A DNA stretch of 40,659 nt from Kangiella sp. (GTDB lineage Bacteria; Pseudomonadota; Gammaproteobacteria; Enterobacterales; Kangiellaceae). Where the stretch lies: positions 1 through 40,659 of the forward strand of contig NZ_JABURJ010000050.1 of assembly GCF_014762745.1 (NCBI RefSeq). The letters run 5' to 3'. The translations under genes and the position numbers were made by a program. The notes under the pieces were generated by a model. The model ran no database searches, had not been told where the DNA came from, and saw only the letters and a list, made by a program, of their open reading frames with translations. This document shows, in pieces, positions 7,866 through 16,537 of the stretch (position 1 is the first letter of the stretch; each line of letters opens with the position of its first letter).

Positions 7866-8058
7866 ATGGATCTTTTGGCAAATATTTTGAACTTTTTTGC
7901 ATACTGGCTGACAAACTTAACAGATAAGTTGTCATTGTTAGTTCATGGAATGTTACTTTTTAGACAAGCTTTTAGACCTAGCTCTTAGATATCAGAACCC
8001 TCAGAACTAGTCCCCCTAAAAGAGTTAAGGCCAATCGAAAGATTGGCCTTTTTATTTT
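7866..8058 (+). ncRNA. Candidate small RNA (or leaderless 40-aa peptide) between asmA-like gene and glnS
   Basis: The 275-bp spacer between two minus-strand genes carries a promoter-like site at 7831-7859 and a strong plus-strand intrinsic terminator ending near 8058, which would yield a transcript of about 190 nt. An open frame begins at the predicted start (ATG 7866, stop by 7988) and encodes a hydrophobic 40-residue peptide starting MDLLANILNFFAYW, without a Shine-Dalgarno sequence. Either a regulatory RNA or a leaderless small membrane peptide would fit. The alternative is that the hairpin serves only glnS on the opposite strand. Evidence is limited to signal order. Confidence 0.35.
8027..8058 (+). 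terminator. Strong intrinsic terminator, T-tract on plus strand
   Basis: The perfect 10-bp stem AAGGCCAATC (8027-8036) / GATTGGCCTT (8041-8050) has a GAAA tetraloop and is followed by TTTATTTT. On the minus strand the tail is TTAACTCTTTT, weaker but possibly enough to end glnS transcription (glnS stops at 8080), so it may be bidirectional. Confidence 0.8.
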
Positions 8059-8079
8059 GTGGACTTTATGTCAGTTAAA

Positions 8080-9804
8080 CTAAGAGTTCGCTTCTTTATC
8101 CGACCAGGAATCGCGCAAGGTTACCGTGCGATTAAAGACCAGATTATCTTCCGAAAACTCATAACGATCTGCCGTGAAATAACCTTCGCGCTCAAACTGG
8201 AAACGATCTTCCGGCTTTGCCTGAGCAAGACTTGGTTCCACCATCGCTGTAATCACTTCCAGCGAGTCTGGGTTTAGCGCCTCGAGGAAGTTATCCATCG
8301 CGCCAGGATTAGGTACATTGAACAGGCGATCATACAGACGAATTGTCGCTTTCTTGCCGTGTTTAGCAGAAACCCAGTGAATCACACCACGCACTTTGCG
8401 ACCTTCTGGATTTTTGCCTAAAGTATCTGGGTCATAAGTACAGTGCAGCTCCTTAACTTCACCATTTTCATCCAGAATCGCTTCGTTGGCTTTAATTACA
8501 TAGGCATTACGCAGACGAACTTCGCCACCTTTGACCAGACGCTTATATTTTTTATTAGCACTTTCGCGATAATCCGCACGATCAATATAAACTTCGCGGC
8601 TAAATGGTAACTCACGAGTACCCATTTCTTCGAACTTCGGATGGTTGTTACCGGTCAGGATTTCTTCTTTATCTTCTGGATAGTTGGTAATAATGACCTT
8701 GATCGGATCGAGCACCGCCATACGGCGCTCAGTAGATTTATCCAGATCATCACGCACATTATCTTCCAGCAACGTCATGTCGGTCACACTATTGACCTTA
8801 CTGATTCCAATCGCATCGCAGAAGTTACGAATTGATGCAGGGGTATAGCCACGACGACGCATACCTGAAATGGTAGGCATCCGCGGATCATCCCAGCCAT
8901 CTACGCGTTTCTCTTCAACTAACTGGGTCAGCTTACGCTTCGAAGTGATGGTGTACGCAAGGTTCAGGCGTGAAAACTCAATCTGTTGCGGATGACAATC
9001 AATGGTGATGTTATCCAGTACCCAGTCATAGAGCGGACGATTCACTTCAAATTCCAAGGTACACAAAGAATGAGTAATGCCTTCCAGCGCATCCGAAATA
9101 CAGTGGGTAAAGTCGTACATTGGATAAATGCACCACTTGTCGCCAGTGCGAATATGATGGAAGCGCTTGATGCGGTACAGAACCGGATCACGCATCAACA
9201 TGTTCGGATGCGACATATCAATTTTGGCACGCAACACCATTTGTCCATCGGCAAACTCGCCAGCTTTCATGCGATGGAACATGTCCAGGCTTTCTTCAAC
9301 CGGACGATTACGATACGGGCTTTCTGTGCCAGGCGTCTGGAAATTGCCGCGATTTTCAGCAATTTTATCGGCAGGTTGCTCATCCACATAAGCCTTGCCT
9401 TTTTGAATCAATTCTTCTGCAAAAGCATACAACTGATCAAAATAATCCGAAGCATGGCGCACTTCGCCTTCCCATTCAAAGCCAAGCCAGTGCACATCTT
9501 CCTGAATCGCTTTGGCAAATTCTTCGCTTTCTTTTTCTGGATTGGTGTCGTCAAAACGCAAATTACAGGGCGCGTCATAGTCACGCGCGATACCGAAATT
9601 CAGGCAAATGGATTTGGCATGGCCCACGTGCAGATAGCCATTTGGCTCGGGTGGAAAACGCGTATGCACTCGCCCTTCATTTTTATTGTTGGCAATATCT
9701 TCGTTGATCTTGTTACGAATAAAATTGGTCGGAGTGACTTTTTCCGCATTGCTCGTAGCATTAGCCGAACCATTGTCTTTAGTCTTGTCAGTCGCTGAAC
9801 TCAT
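8080..9804 (-). CDS. glnS: Glutaminyl-tRNA synthetase
   Basis: This 574-aa class I aminoacyl-tRNA synthetase charges tRNA-Gln directly. The HIGH motif appears as [12 protein letters not shown] (about 51-62), followed by [10 protein letters not shown]. The KMSKS equivalent is in TITSKRKL. The beta-barrel anticodon-binding region follows (e.g. [19 protein letters not shown]). E. coli GlnS is 554 aa; the excess is a Ser/Thr/Lys-rich N-terminal extension of about 20 residues before [11 protein letters not shown]. The start at 9804 is the first ATG, but the Shine-Dalgarno sequence is weak. A 14-bp palindrome lies just upstream (9819-9832). The gene is divergent from xseB across 222 bp. Having GlnS implies that GatCAB amidation is not needed for Gln-tRNA. 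Confidence 0.98.
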   Translation of the reverse strand: MSSATDKTKDNGSANATSNAEKVTPTNFIRNKINEDIANNKNEGRVHTRFPPEPNGYLHVGHAKSICLNFGIARDYDAPCNLRFDDTNPEKESEEFAKAIQEDVHWLGFEWEGEVRHASDYFDQLYAFAEELIQKGKAYVDEQPADKIAENRGNFQTPGTESPYRNRPVEESLDMFHRMKAGEFADGQMVLRAKIDMSHPNMLMRDPVLYRIKRFHHIRTGDKWCIYPMYDFTHCISDALEGITHSLCTLEFEVNRPLYDWVLDNITIDCHPQQIEFSRLNLAYTITSKRKLTQLVEEKRVDGWDDPRMPTISGMRRRGYTPASIRNFCDAIGISKVNSVTDMTLLEDNVRDDLDKSTERRMAVLDPIKVIITNYPEDKEEILTGNNHPKFEEMGTRELPFSREVYIDRADYRESANKKYKRLVKGGEVRLRNAYVIKANEAILDENGEVKELHCTYDPDTLGKNPEGRKVRGVIHWVSAKHGKKATIRLYDRLFNVPNPGAMDNFLEALNPDSLEVITAMVEPSLAQAKPEDRFQFEREGYFTADRYEFSEDNLVFNRTVTLRDSWSDKEANS

Positions 9805-9818
9805 GAATCTGCCATTAG

Positions 9819-9832
9819 GCGCAATATTGCGC
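9819..9832. promoter_or_regulatory. 14-bp perfect palindrome in glnS 5' region
   Basis: GCGCAATATTGCGC is a perfect inverted repeat lying 15-28 bases upstream of the glnS ATG on the minus strand. It could be an operator or a leader hairpin. The remainder of 9805-10026 (222 bp, divergent glnS/xseB region) holds no gene that I can support and no confident promoter pair. Confidence 0.35.
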
Positions 9833-10026
9833 GAATTAAGTAAATGTCTAGGATAGGTGGGGATTTTAGCGATATTTACAAGCTAATGCGACACTTGAGC
9901 CTGCCGAGTGCGACTTTTTTTACTGAAACGCCTCAGCCTTTAGCGACTTGGGCTAGCGCTTTCCTTTTGTAGACCAATATAGGACAATAAGGCCAGTTTC
10001 CACATCCAAACTTCGACTAAACACTT

Positions 10027-10275
10027 ATGCCTGAGAAAAAAGCGTCTACAGCCAAAAAAGCCACCAGTGTTAACTTTGAAAGCCAGTTACAGCAACTGGA
10101 GACCATTGTTGAGCAGCTAGAAGGCGGCGAACTGCCCCTCGATGAAGCTCTTAAGGTTTTTGAAAAAGGCGTTAAGCTCTCCCGTCAATGCCAACAGCTA
10201 CTCGCTGAAGCAGAGCAGAAGGTGACGATTCTGATGGAGAATCAAGAACAGGCCTTCGAAGTAGACGACCAATAA
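10027..10275 (+). CDS. xseB: Exodeoxyribonuclease VII small subunit
   Basis: This 82-aa protein is XseB, which associates with the large subunit XseA to degrade single-stranded DNA. The family core is intact: FESQLQQLETIVEQLEGGELPLDEALKVFEKGVKLSRQCQQLLAEAEQKV, two antiparallel helices. A short basic leader (PEKKASTAKKATS) precedes it. The normal length is about 80 aa. The ATG has no obvious Shine-Dalgarno sequence. ispA starts 12 bp downstream; the order xseB-ispA-dxs is classic for Gammaproteobacteria and indicates one operon. xseA is not in the window. Confidence 0.96.
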   Translation: MPEKKASTAKKATSVNFESQLQQLETIVEQLEGGELPLDEALKVFEKGVKLSRQCQQLLAEAEQKVTILMENQEQAFEVDDQ

Positions 10276-10287
10276 TTTCTAGCCTCA

Positions 10288-11178
10288 ATGACCATTTCTC
10301 AACAACTTGAACGCTGGCAAGACCGGATTTATCAGCTATTAACTACACGTCTGCCAAGCGATAACAATAGTCCACAAAGCTTACATCAGGCCATGCGCTA
10401 CGGTGCGCTTAACGGCGGTAAACGCATTCGTCCGACGCTGGTTTATATGACCGGACAGGCGCTTGGTGCCGAACTTACCGATTTAGACAGCCCAGCGCTG
10501 GCGGTCGAGCTGATCCACTGCTATTCGCTGGTACATGACGACCTGCCAGCGATGGATGATGATGATTTACGCCGTGGCAAACCGACCTGTCATATTCAGT
10601 TTGACGAAGCAACGGCTATTCTGGCCGGTGATGCGCTGCATACTCAGGCTTTTGAAGAGCTGGCCAGCCATCCGTTTTCGGGCAAAGCCAAGCCTCAACA
10701 GCTACAGATGATTCAACTGCTGGCGCGCGCCAGTGGCTCATTAGGCATGGGCGGGGGTCAGGCCATTGACCTGGAATCCACATCAAAGATGATAGACTTG
10801 GCGACGCTGGAACAGATGCACCGCATGAAAACCGGTGCGCTGATCAAAGCTAGTGTGCTATTGGGTGCCCTCTGTGCAGGCCAGCTGAATGAGCAGGAAC
10901 AAAGCGCTCTTGAGCAATATGCCGATGCGATTGGGCTGGCGTTTCAGGTTAAAGACGACATTCTGGATATTGAGTCAGACACCAGCACCCTCGGTAAACC
11001 GCAGGGCTCTGATCTGGCCAAGGATAAAAACACCTATCCCGCCCTGCTTGGCCTCGATGGTTCCAAGCAAAAATTAGCCGATTTATTGGATTTATCCCTA
11101 CAAGCACTGGCTAAGTTGCCGTACAATACCGAGTCCCTCGCCGAGTTGGCGAATTATATAGTCAATCGTAACGCTTAA
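10288..11178 (+). CDS. ispA: Farnesyl diphosphate synthase (short-chain polyprenyl synthase)
   Basis: This 296-aa enzyme condenses IPP with DMAPP/GPP to give farnesyl diphosphate. The first aspartate-rich motif is DDLPAMDDDDLRRG, within the insertion-type DDxxxxD of bacterial FPP synthases. The second is FQVKDDILDIESD. GGKRIRP near residue 46 is the IPP-binding lysine/arginine loop, and MKTGALI is conserved. The length matches E. coli IspA (299 aa). It sits 12 bp after xseB and 15 bp before the dxs ATG, so it is translationally close to both. Product chain length (C15) is inferred from the family. Confidence 0.96.
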   Translation: MTISQQLERWQDRIYQLLTTRLPSDNNSPQSLHQAMRYGALNGGKRIRPTLVYMTGQALGAELTDLDSPALAVELIHCYSLVHDDLPAMDDDDLRRGKPTCHIQFDEATAILAGDALHTQAFEELASHPFSGKAKPQQLQMIQLLARASGSLGMGGGQAIDLESTSKMIDLATLEQMHRMKTGALIKASVLLGALCAGQLNEQEQSALEQYADAIGLAFQVKDDILDIESDTSTLGKPQGSDLAKDKNTYPALLGLDGSKQKLADLLDLSLQALAKLPYNTESLAELANYIVNRNA

Positions 11179-11193
11179 TTGCCGCAAAACCCT

Positions 11194-13032
11194 ATGAGCT
11201 CTGAAAAATACCCATTATTAATGCATATTGACTCACCTGTTGACCTCAGGCAGTTGGAAAAGTCGCAACTGAACGAAGTTGCCGACGAGCTACGTCAGTA
11301 CCTCATAGATACGATTAGCCAGTGTGGCGGTCACTTTGCGGCAGGTTTAGGAACGGTTGAACTCACCGTAGCCCTGCACTATATGTTTAATACGCCAGAC
11401 GATCGCATTGTCTGGGACGTGGGCCATCAGGCTTATCCGCACAAGGTTCTGACTGGTCGCCGTGATCAACTACAGACTATTCGCCAAACCGATGGCTTAC
11501 ATCCTTTCCCGGTGCGTACCGAGTCTGAATACGATACTTTCGCAGTCGGCCACTCCAGCACCTCAATCAGCGCTGCCCTGGGGATGGCGCTGGCAGCCAA
11601 ACAACAGGGCGAAGATCGCCACTGTGTAGCAGTCATTGGTGATGGTGCACTGACAGGTGGTATGGCTTTCGAGGCGATGAATCATGCAGCCGATACCGAT
11701 GCCAATATTCTGGTTATTCTGAATGACAATGAGATGTCCATTTCAGAGAACGTTGGTGGCTTAAACAAATATCTTGCCAAGTTACTGGCTGGGCGTTTTT
11801 ATCAACGCGTCCGCGAAACGGGCAAAAAAGCATTACACAACATTAAACCTCTGTCTGACTTTGTCAGCCGTGCTGAAGAGCACATGAAAGGCATGGTTTT
11901 GCCTGGCACTTTGTTCGAGGAGTTAGGCTTTAATTATAACGGCCCAATTGATGGTCATGATCTGCCTACTCTATTAAATACTCTGAACAATATTAAAGAG
12001 CTACAAGGTCCGCAGTTTTTACACATCGTTACCCGCAAGGGTAAGGGCTATGAGCCAGCGGAAAATGATCCGATTGCCTATCACGGCGTACCGATTTTTG
12101 ATCCAAAAGATAACAGTCTGCCGAAAGGCAAAAAACCCAAAACCTATTCCAACATCTTTGGTGATTTTCTGTGTGATATCGCCACTAAAGATGAACGCGT
12201 GGTCGGCATCACGCCAGCCATGCGTGAAGGTTCCGATCTGATTCGCTTCTCACGCGAGTTTCCTGAGCGTTATTATGATGTCGGCATTGCTGAACAGCAT
12301 GCAGTGACAGTCTCTGCTGGTTTGGCTTGTGAAGGATTAAAACCGGTTTGTGCCATTTACTCAACTTTCTTGCAGCGCGGCTACGATCAGCTGATCCATG
12401 ACGTTGCACTACAGAATCTTGATGTATTGTTTGCCATAGATCGTGGCGGATTAGTCGGTGGCGATGGCGCCACTCATAACGGCGCCTTCGATCTAAGCTA
12501 TCTGCGCTGCATTCCAAACATAGTCATCATGACACCGAGCGATGAAAACGAATGTCGCCAATGTTTATATACTGGCTATTTGTACGAGGGTCCAGCAGCC
12601 GTGCGTTATCCGCGCGGTATGGGTAGCGGCATAGAGCCAGAGCAAACGTTTACCCCATTCCCGATTGGTAAGAGCAGCATCAAACGTCGCGGAGAAAAAG
12701 TGGCCATACTAGCCTTCGGCTCAATGGTGCAAACCGCCATGGAAGCCGCCGAGCAAATCCACGCCACCGTCGCCGACATGCGCTTCGTTAAACCATTGGA
12801 TGAAGAGTTAATCAGACAATTAGCCGAAACCCATGATCAATTCATCACCATTGAAGAAAACGCCATCATGGGCGGCGCAGGCTCAGCCATCAATGAATTC
12901 CTATTGAATAACAACATTCAAATCAAAGTTAAAAACTTAGGCATTCCCGATCGCTTCGTTGAACACGGTGACACTAAAGAATTATTGAAAAGAATTGGCT
13001 TAACAGCAGACGATATTATTAAGAGCTTGTAG
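11194..13032 (+). CDS. dxs: 1-Deoxy-D-xylulose-5-phosphate synthase
   Basis: This 612-aa thiamine diphosphate enzyme joins pyruvate and glyceraldehyde 3-phosphate, the first step of the MEP pathway. The ThDP motif [17 protein letters not shown]...[12 protein letters not shown] is complete. The catalytic glutamate lies in [23 protein letters not shown] and [15 protein letters not shown] are typical of Dxs. I chose the ATG at 11194 (MSSEKYPLL) by homology over the TTG at 11179 that directly abuts the ispA stop. Neither has a strong Shine-Dalgarno sequence, so coupling to ispA translation is likely. Its cofactor depends on ThiL, encoded at 14638-15609. Confidence 0.97.
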   Translation: MSSEKYPLLMHIDSPVDLRQLEKSQLNEVADELRQYLIDTISQCGGHFAAGLGTVELTVALHYMFNTPDDRIVWDVGHQAYPHKVLTGRRDQLQTIRQTDGLHPFPVRTESEYDTFAVGHSSTSISAALGMALAAKQQGEDRHCVAVIGDGALTGGMAFEAMNHAADTDANILVILNDNEMSISENVGGLNKYLAKLLAGRFYQRVRETGKKALHNIKPLSDFVSRAEEHMKGMVLPGTLFEELGFNYNGPIDGHDLPTLLNTLNNIKELQGPQFLHIVTRKGKGYEPAENDPIAYHGVPIFDPKDNSLPKGKKPKTYSNIFGDFLCDIATKDERVVGITPAMREGSDLIRFSREFPERYYDVGIAEQHAVTVSAGLACEGLKPVCAIYSTFLQRGYDQLIHDVALQNLDVLFAIDRGGLVGGDGATHNGAFDLSYLRCIPNIVIMTPSDENECRQCLYTGYLYEGPAAVRYPRGMGSGIEPEQTFTPFPIGKSSIKRRGEKVAILAFGSMVQTAMEAAEQIHATVADMRFVKPLDEELIRQLAETHDQFITIEENAIMGGAGSAINEFLLNNNIQIKVKNLGIPDRFVEHGDTKELLKRIGLTADDIIKSL

Positions 13033-13047
13033 TTTTATTAAGTTTTT

Positions 13048-13126
13048 ATAGGTTGGGTTAGCCTCTTGGTGTAACCCAACATCAACTAACATATAGACTT
13101 TAGGCTACATGTTCTACCCAACCTAT
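13048..13126. repeat. 79-bp MITE-like palindromic element after dxs
   Basis: The outer inverted repeat is ATAGGTTGGGT (13048-13058) / ACCCAACCTAT (13116-13126). Nested inside is GTTGGGTTA (13052-13060) / TAACCCAAC (13072-13080). The element thus contains alternative hairpins using the same left arm. Similar GTTGGGTTA...TAACCCAAC palindromes are common dispersed intergenic repeats in bacteria. It sits exactly at the junction between dxs and the AT-rich effector-immunity islet. It could also act as a weak terminator for dxs, since GTTTTATTT follows on the plus strand. Confidence 0.55.
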
Positions 13127-13137
13127 GTTTTATTTCT

Positions 13138-13515
13138 TCAGCTACCAGCGAACTCAGATAACTTAACTTTTTCCTTACTATCCTTTATCAACACCTTATT
13201 TATATCAATTGGTTCGGATAACTTAATAACCACTGTATTCACATCTCCCTGCTCTGCTTTGGCAGCAACATCACACTCTTCCTTTATGCCACATCTAACG
13301 ACTTCAATTTCCAACTCACCATCGTTTGATAATATGTAATTGATACCGGGTGAATAATATAAAGTTTCAAGAGGTATTTGATACTCAAGCTCTAATTGGT
13401 TTTGACTCATTTCATACTTAATATTACTAACATCGCTTATCGAATAGACCATGCCATTTACCTCCATGCTACACCCCCATAAAAAAACACAAACCATTAG
13501 TAAATATTTATTCAT
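13138..13515 (-). CDS. Small lipoprotein, candidate immunity protein
   Basis: This 125-aa protein has a short lipoprotein signal, MNKYLLMVCVFLWGC. The probable lipobox is L12-W13-G14-C15 (the Trp is unusual), with Ser at +2 predicting the outer membrane. The mature part is beta-rich and acidic with two more cysteines (VVRCGIKEEC), possibly a disulfide. I recognise no family. Its ATG overlaps the stop of the upstream hydrolase-like gene in an ATGA, implying coupled translation. A periplasmic lipoprotein paired with a peptidoglycan-hydrolase-like partner is what an immunity protein would look like, but that is inference. Two hand-counted lines gave 28% and 35% GC, against about 52% in a dxs line, suggesting recent acquisition. 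Confidence 0.7.
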   Translation of the reverse strand: MNKYLLMVCVFLWGCSMEVNGMVYSISDVSNIKYEMSQNQLELEYQIPLETLYYSPGINYILSNDGELEIEVVRCGIKEECDVAAKAEQGDVNTVVIKLSEPIDINKVLIKDSKEKVKLSEFAGS

Positions 13516-13994
13516 CTCAAACTACTCCCTCTAGGCCGGTACAATGTAGGATTAGTTCTTGAGGTTGGCCGCTCAGACTCTAACTCAAGAATATGCTCAC
13601 CTAGCTCTCTAGGCGTTTCAAAACCAGCCCAGTCATCTGCATCAATATCAACTCCTACAACTTCTTCAATAAGTTCGCTTGCCCATGAGGCGCAAGTATT
13701 GGTGTAACGCCAAGTAACATTTCTTTTTAATGCTTGCTCTAACTTTAAGGTTTGCAGAGATGTTAATTGATAGAAGCGACTTGCTTTGGGAAATCTTGTT
13801 CCCTCTAAACCAACACGAATATCGGTTTGATCACCGTTATCCACTGTTCTTGGATGCTCATCAGGCCACAGCCCATAAGCGGTGACTTGACTGCCACGAG
13901 TCACCGTTATCCACGCATGACCAGAGGTGAAACCATTCGCATTCCCTGCCACATTGCTATGGATACCTAAGGTAACCCTCTCTCTATTTTGCAT
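13512..13994 (-). CDS. Permuted NlpC/P60-like (papain-fold) candidate hydrolase, possible effector
   Basis: This 160-aa protein has no signal peptide. Conserved-looking blocks are SGHAWITVTR (H26), AYGLWPDEHP, a DNGDQTDIRVGLEG stretch, and YTNTCASWASELIEEVVG (C101), followed by FETPRELGEHI. His before Cys is the order of circularly permuted papain/NlpC/P60 enzymes. From memory, similar GHAW...GLWPD...NTCASWA domains occur at the ends of polymorphic toxin or Rhs/VgrG-type proteins; I could not verify this. It would cleave peptide or amide bonds, perhaps in peptidoglycan. The ATG at 13994 has GGGAGA five bases upstream, a strong site. A perfect TATAAT lies at 14024-14029 on its strand. The lipoprotein gene overlaps its stop by ATGA. 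No T6SS or secretion genes are in the window. Confidence 0.7.
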   Translation of the reverse strand: MQNRERVTLGIHSNVAGNANGFTSGHAWITVTRGSQVTAYGLWPDEHPRTVDNGDQTDIRVGLEGTRFPKASRFYQLTSLQTLKLEQALKRNVTWRYTNTCASWASELIEEVVGVDIDADDWAGFETPRELGEHILELESERPTSRTNPTLYRPRGSSLR

Positions 13995-14023
13995 ATAATT
14001 CTCCCTTTTTAGAAAAGAGAGAA

Positions 14024-14029
14024 ATTATA
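14024..14029 (-). promoter_or_regulatory. Perfect -10 hexamer upstream of the candidate effector gene
   Basis: TATAAT on the minus strand would give a start near 14017 and a leader of about 23 nt carrying the strong GGGAGA ribosome binding site. No good -35 lies 16-18 bp upstream. The rest of 13995-14145 is AT-rich, with a 14-bp palindrome TTCTCTAAAGAGAA near 14081-14097. Confidence 0.4.
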
Positions 14030-14145
14030 ATCTAAAATAAATCTCAAAGTTAGTATCTTGGTTCAACTTTTAATAATTATTTCTCTAAAGAGAATTGTTA
14101 GAGTTAGAGGGCTCTAGACTCTGTGTGCAACTTGCCTTCCGACAG

Positions 14146-14619
14146 TTAAATAGTGATCAACACTAGCCCCTGCAACACCACCCACGCAAAAATACCGGCC
14201 AACAAATCGTCAATCATAATGCCGAAGCCACCGTGGACTTTTTTGTCGAGCCATTTGATCGGCCAGGGTTTGATGATGTCGAAGATGCGAAACAGGATGA
14301 AGCCTACAATCGGCCAGATCCAACCTGTTGGTGCTGCGATCATGGTTACAAAATAGCCGCAAAACTCGTCCCAGACGATGCCTGGATGATCATGCACTCC
14401 AAGTTTCTTGGCGCTGTAATGACAAATGCCGATACCGAGAATGCTTAACAGTATAGTTGCTGCGATATACCAGGGAAGGCTTAACAATGACAAACCATAC
14501 CAGAGTGGGATAGCCACCAAGGTTCCCCAGGTTCCGGGGGCTTTTGGTAGCAGTCCTGAGCCAAAACCAAAGGCGAGGAAGTGAATAGGATTTTTAAAGA
14601 CTGTTTGGCTCAATGACAT
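14146..14619 (-). CDS. pgpA: Phosphatidylglycerophosphatase A
   Basis: This 157-aa inner membrane enzyme dephosphorylates phosphatidylglycerophosphate to phosphatidylglycerol. Family motifs are GSGLLPKAPGTWGTL near the N-terminus, HDHPGIVWDEFCGYFVTM in the middle and GGFGIMIDDLLAGIFAWVVL near the C-terminus. About four hydrophobic segments are visible. The length is near that of E. coli PgpA (172 aa). It begins 18 bp after the thiL stop, the standard nusB-thiL-pgpA order. The Shine-Dalgarno sequence is weak, as expected for an internal operon gene. It is the last gene of the rib/nus block; no clear terminator separates it from the downstream effector-like gene. Confidence 0.96.
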   Translation of the reverse strand: MSLSQTVFKNPIHFLAFGFGSGLLPKAPGTWGTLVAIPLWYGLSLLSLPWYIAATILLSILGIGICHYSAKKLGVHDHPGIVWDEFCGYFVTMIAAPTGWIWPIVGFILFRIFDIIKPWPIKWLDKKVHGGFGIMIDDLLAGIFAWVVLQGLVLITI

Positions 14620-14637
14620 GATAAGTTCACTATTAAT

Positions 14638-15609
14638 TTATTCGGAGAAATGTTGCCAGCCCTGGCGCTTTGGTTTGTAAGGCTTGCCATCCAGCATCAA
14701 TTGAATTTCAGCTTCTTCGCCAGCCGTTATCGAACCGATACGATGGACATTGATGTTAAGGTCTTCTGCCAGATTGAGGATCTTGTTGCGCATACTGGGT
14801 TTGGCGGTAAAGCATAATTCGTAGTCATCGCCACCATTCAGTGCAAACTCACGCGCACCTTCCAATCCTGCAAATTCAGTTAACTGCTCAGATAAAGGTA
14901 ATGACGAAACTTTGATTTTGGCTGAGCAATGACTCTGTTCAAGAATATGCCCAAGATCTACCAATAGGCCATCGGAAACATCAATGGCAGCATGCGCCAG
15001 CTTGGCCAGTTTTTTAGCAAAGACTATTGGCGGTTTTGGACGCAACAATTGTTGCCATAAATAATGCTCCGCATTATTGAGCTGTCGCGACTGTGCTTTG
15101 CCATGCAGACCTAAAGCTGCGGCAGCATCACCCAGATAACCGGTGACCCAGATATCATCATCCAGCTGAGCAGATTTTCGTAGCAAGGCTCTGTCAGTTT
15201 TTACCGTACCGAGCACATTGATGGTAATGGTTAATGGGCCCTTGGTGGTATCACCACCAATCAGTGGAATATCAAATGCTGTGCTCGCTTGCTGTAAACC
15301 GTCACTAAAAGCTTTAAGCCAATCTTCTTCTACTTTCGGTAAAGCAATCGCCAAAGTAAAACCCAACGGTTTAGCACCCATCGCCGCCAGATCACTCACA
15401 TTGACTGCTAGCGATTTATAGGCGATGTCGGCCGGATTAATGTCTGAAAAAAAATGAACACCCTCAACCAGCGTGTCGACGGAGGTGACCAGTTGGCGTT
15501 TGTCAGGAATGGAAAGCACAGCACAGTCATCACCTACTCCTTCGATCACTGCGCCTGATTTAGATTGGCTAAAACTGAAAAACTCCTTGATCAGCTCAAA
15601 CTCTTTCAT
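14638..15609 (-). CDS. thiL: Thiamine-monophosphate kinase
   Basis: This 323-aa ATP-dependent kinase converts thiamine monophosphate to thiamine diphosphate. Motifs include GDDCAVL near residue 26, TSVDTLVEGVHF, the Asp-rich IGGDTTKGPLTI, AAIDVSDGLLVDLGHIL and ALNGGDDYELCF. All metal-binding aspartates expected for the PurM/ThiL fold appear to be present. E. coli ThiL is 325 aa. It is 17 bp downstream of nusB and 18 bp upstream of pgpA, so one transcript is likely. Its product is the cofactor of Dxs, encoded nearby on the opposite strand. Confidence 0.97.
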   Translation of the reverse strand: MKEFELIKEFFSFSQSKSGAVIEGVGDDCAVLSIPDKRQLVTSVDTLVEGVHFFSDINPADIAYKSLAVNVSDLAAMGAKPLGFTLAIALPKVEEDWLKAFSDGLQQASTAFDIPLIGGDTTKGPLTITINVLGTVKTDRALLRKSAQLDDDIWVTGYLGDAAAALGLHGKAQSRQLNNAEHYLWQQLLRPKPPIVFAKKLAKLAHAAIDVSDGLLVDLGHILEQSHCSAKIKVSSLPLSEQLTEFAGLEGAREFALNGGDDYELCFTAKPSMRNKILNLAEDLNINVHRIGSITAGEEAEIQLMLDGKPYKPKRQGWQHFSE

Positions 15610-15626
15610 GATAAGACTTTTTTGTT

Positions 15627-16055
15627 TTATTCGTGTGGACGTAAATCTTTGCTGATTTTATCGAGCACACCGTTCACAAATTTATGGCCGTCGGTAGCAC
15701 CAAAGGTTTTCGCCAGCTCAATACCCTCGTTGATAACCACTTTTTTAGGAACATCGATACGCTTTTTCAATTCAAATGCTGATAGGCGAATAATAGCGCG
15801 CTCAATCGGATCGATACCTTCGATGTCTCTCTCCAGCGCTGGAGCCAATGCCGTATCTATTTCATCAAGATTGGTTAATACGCCAGAAAACAACTCCTGA
15901 AAGTAAACCGTATCGACTTTTTTAGCATTCATGGTAGTCAAATACTGGGCTTCGATCTCATTCAAGGGATTGCCAGTCATTTGCCACTGATAAATTGCCT
16001 GGATAGCATATTCTCTTGCACGGCGACGCGCAGCGGGTTTAAAGGTTGTACTCAT
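15627..16055 (-). CDS. nusB: Transcription antitermination factor NusB
   Basis: This 142-aa all-helical RNA-binding protein forms a heterodimer with NusE (ribosomal protein S10, encoded at 39975-40286) on boxA RNA during rRNA antitermination. Characteristic features are the Arg-rich N-terminus [16 protein letters not shown] and the C-terminal [28 protein letters not shown]. coli NusB is 139 aa. Its ATG overlaps the ribH stop in an ATGA, so translation is coupled to ribH, an arrangement widespread in Proteobacteria. Confidence 0.97.
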   Translation of the reverse strand: MSTTFKPAARRRAREYAIQAIYQWQMTGNPLNEIEAQYLTTMNAKKVDTVYFQELFSGVLTNLDEIDTALAPALERDIEGIDPIERAIIRLSAFELKKRIDVPKKVVINEGIELAKTFGATDGHKFVNGVLDKISKDLRPHE

Positions 16056-16537
16056 GAGCGTTTCTCTTTTAGTGCGCGAGTTAAATTAATCATTTCGACA
16101 GCTGTTGCCGCGGCTTCGCCACCCTTGTTCATTTTTGCCGGGTTAGCGCGTTCTTCAGCCTGCGCTTCAGTATTAACCGTTAAGATTCCGAAAATAACCG
16201 GGATGTCGTTATCCAATGATGCGCGCATCAAGCCAGAACTCGACTCAGCGCAGACATAATCAAAATGCGGCGTGTCACCACGAATCACTACGCCAATCGC
16301 AATTACAGCGTCAAACTGGCCCGTTTTGGCAACCTGCTGTACTGCGTAGGGTAATTCATAAGCCCCCGCCACATCAAATAACTCAATATTCTCAGCCGGA
16401 ACTTTAAGTTCCTGCAAACGCTCTTTCGCGCCATTAATCATCTGATTAATGATCGGAAGATTAAAGCGGGCATGCACAATAGCAATACGGCCACCCTGAT
16501 ATTGTGTTGCAGAAAAGTCTAACTTGAAGTCGCTCAT
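16052..16537 (-). CDS. ribH: 6,7-Dimethyl-8-ribityllumazine synthase
   Basis: This 161-aa enzyme condenses the RibD product with the RibB product to form the lumazine substrate of riboflavin synthase. It forms pentamers or icosahedral shells. Motifs are [35 protein letters not shown] with the catalytic His, and [18 protein letters not shown]. The length is close to E. coli RibH (156 aa). Unlike in many relatives, it is not directly behind ribBA: a plus-strand SPFH gene lies between. It therefore needs its own promoter in 16538-16702, where TACAAT on the minus strand, about 30 bp before the ATG, is a candidate -10. Confidence 0.97.
   Translation of the reverse strand: MSDFKLDFSATQYQGGRIAIVHARFNLPIINQMINGAKERLQELKVPAENIELFDVAGAYELPYAVQQVAKTGQFDAVIAIGVVIRGDTPHFDYVCAESSSGLMRASLDNDIPVIFGILTVNTEAQAEERANPAKMNKGGEAAATAVEMINLTRALKEKRS

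Noticed and set aside
7713-7988. 91-codon plus-strand frame entering the asmA-glnS spacer
   Set aside because: Its first half is antisense to the asmA-like signal region; only the last 40 codons are intergenic, and those are covered under the small RNA candidate.
8986-9798. 270-codon plus-strand open frame
   Set aside because: It lies wholly antisense to glnS, whose motifs are unambiguous; the composition (many Phe/Ile/His) is typical of a shadow frame.
12209-12517. 102-codon minus-strand frame
   Set aside because: Antisense to dxs in a highly conserved region; Arg/His-rich shadow composition.
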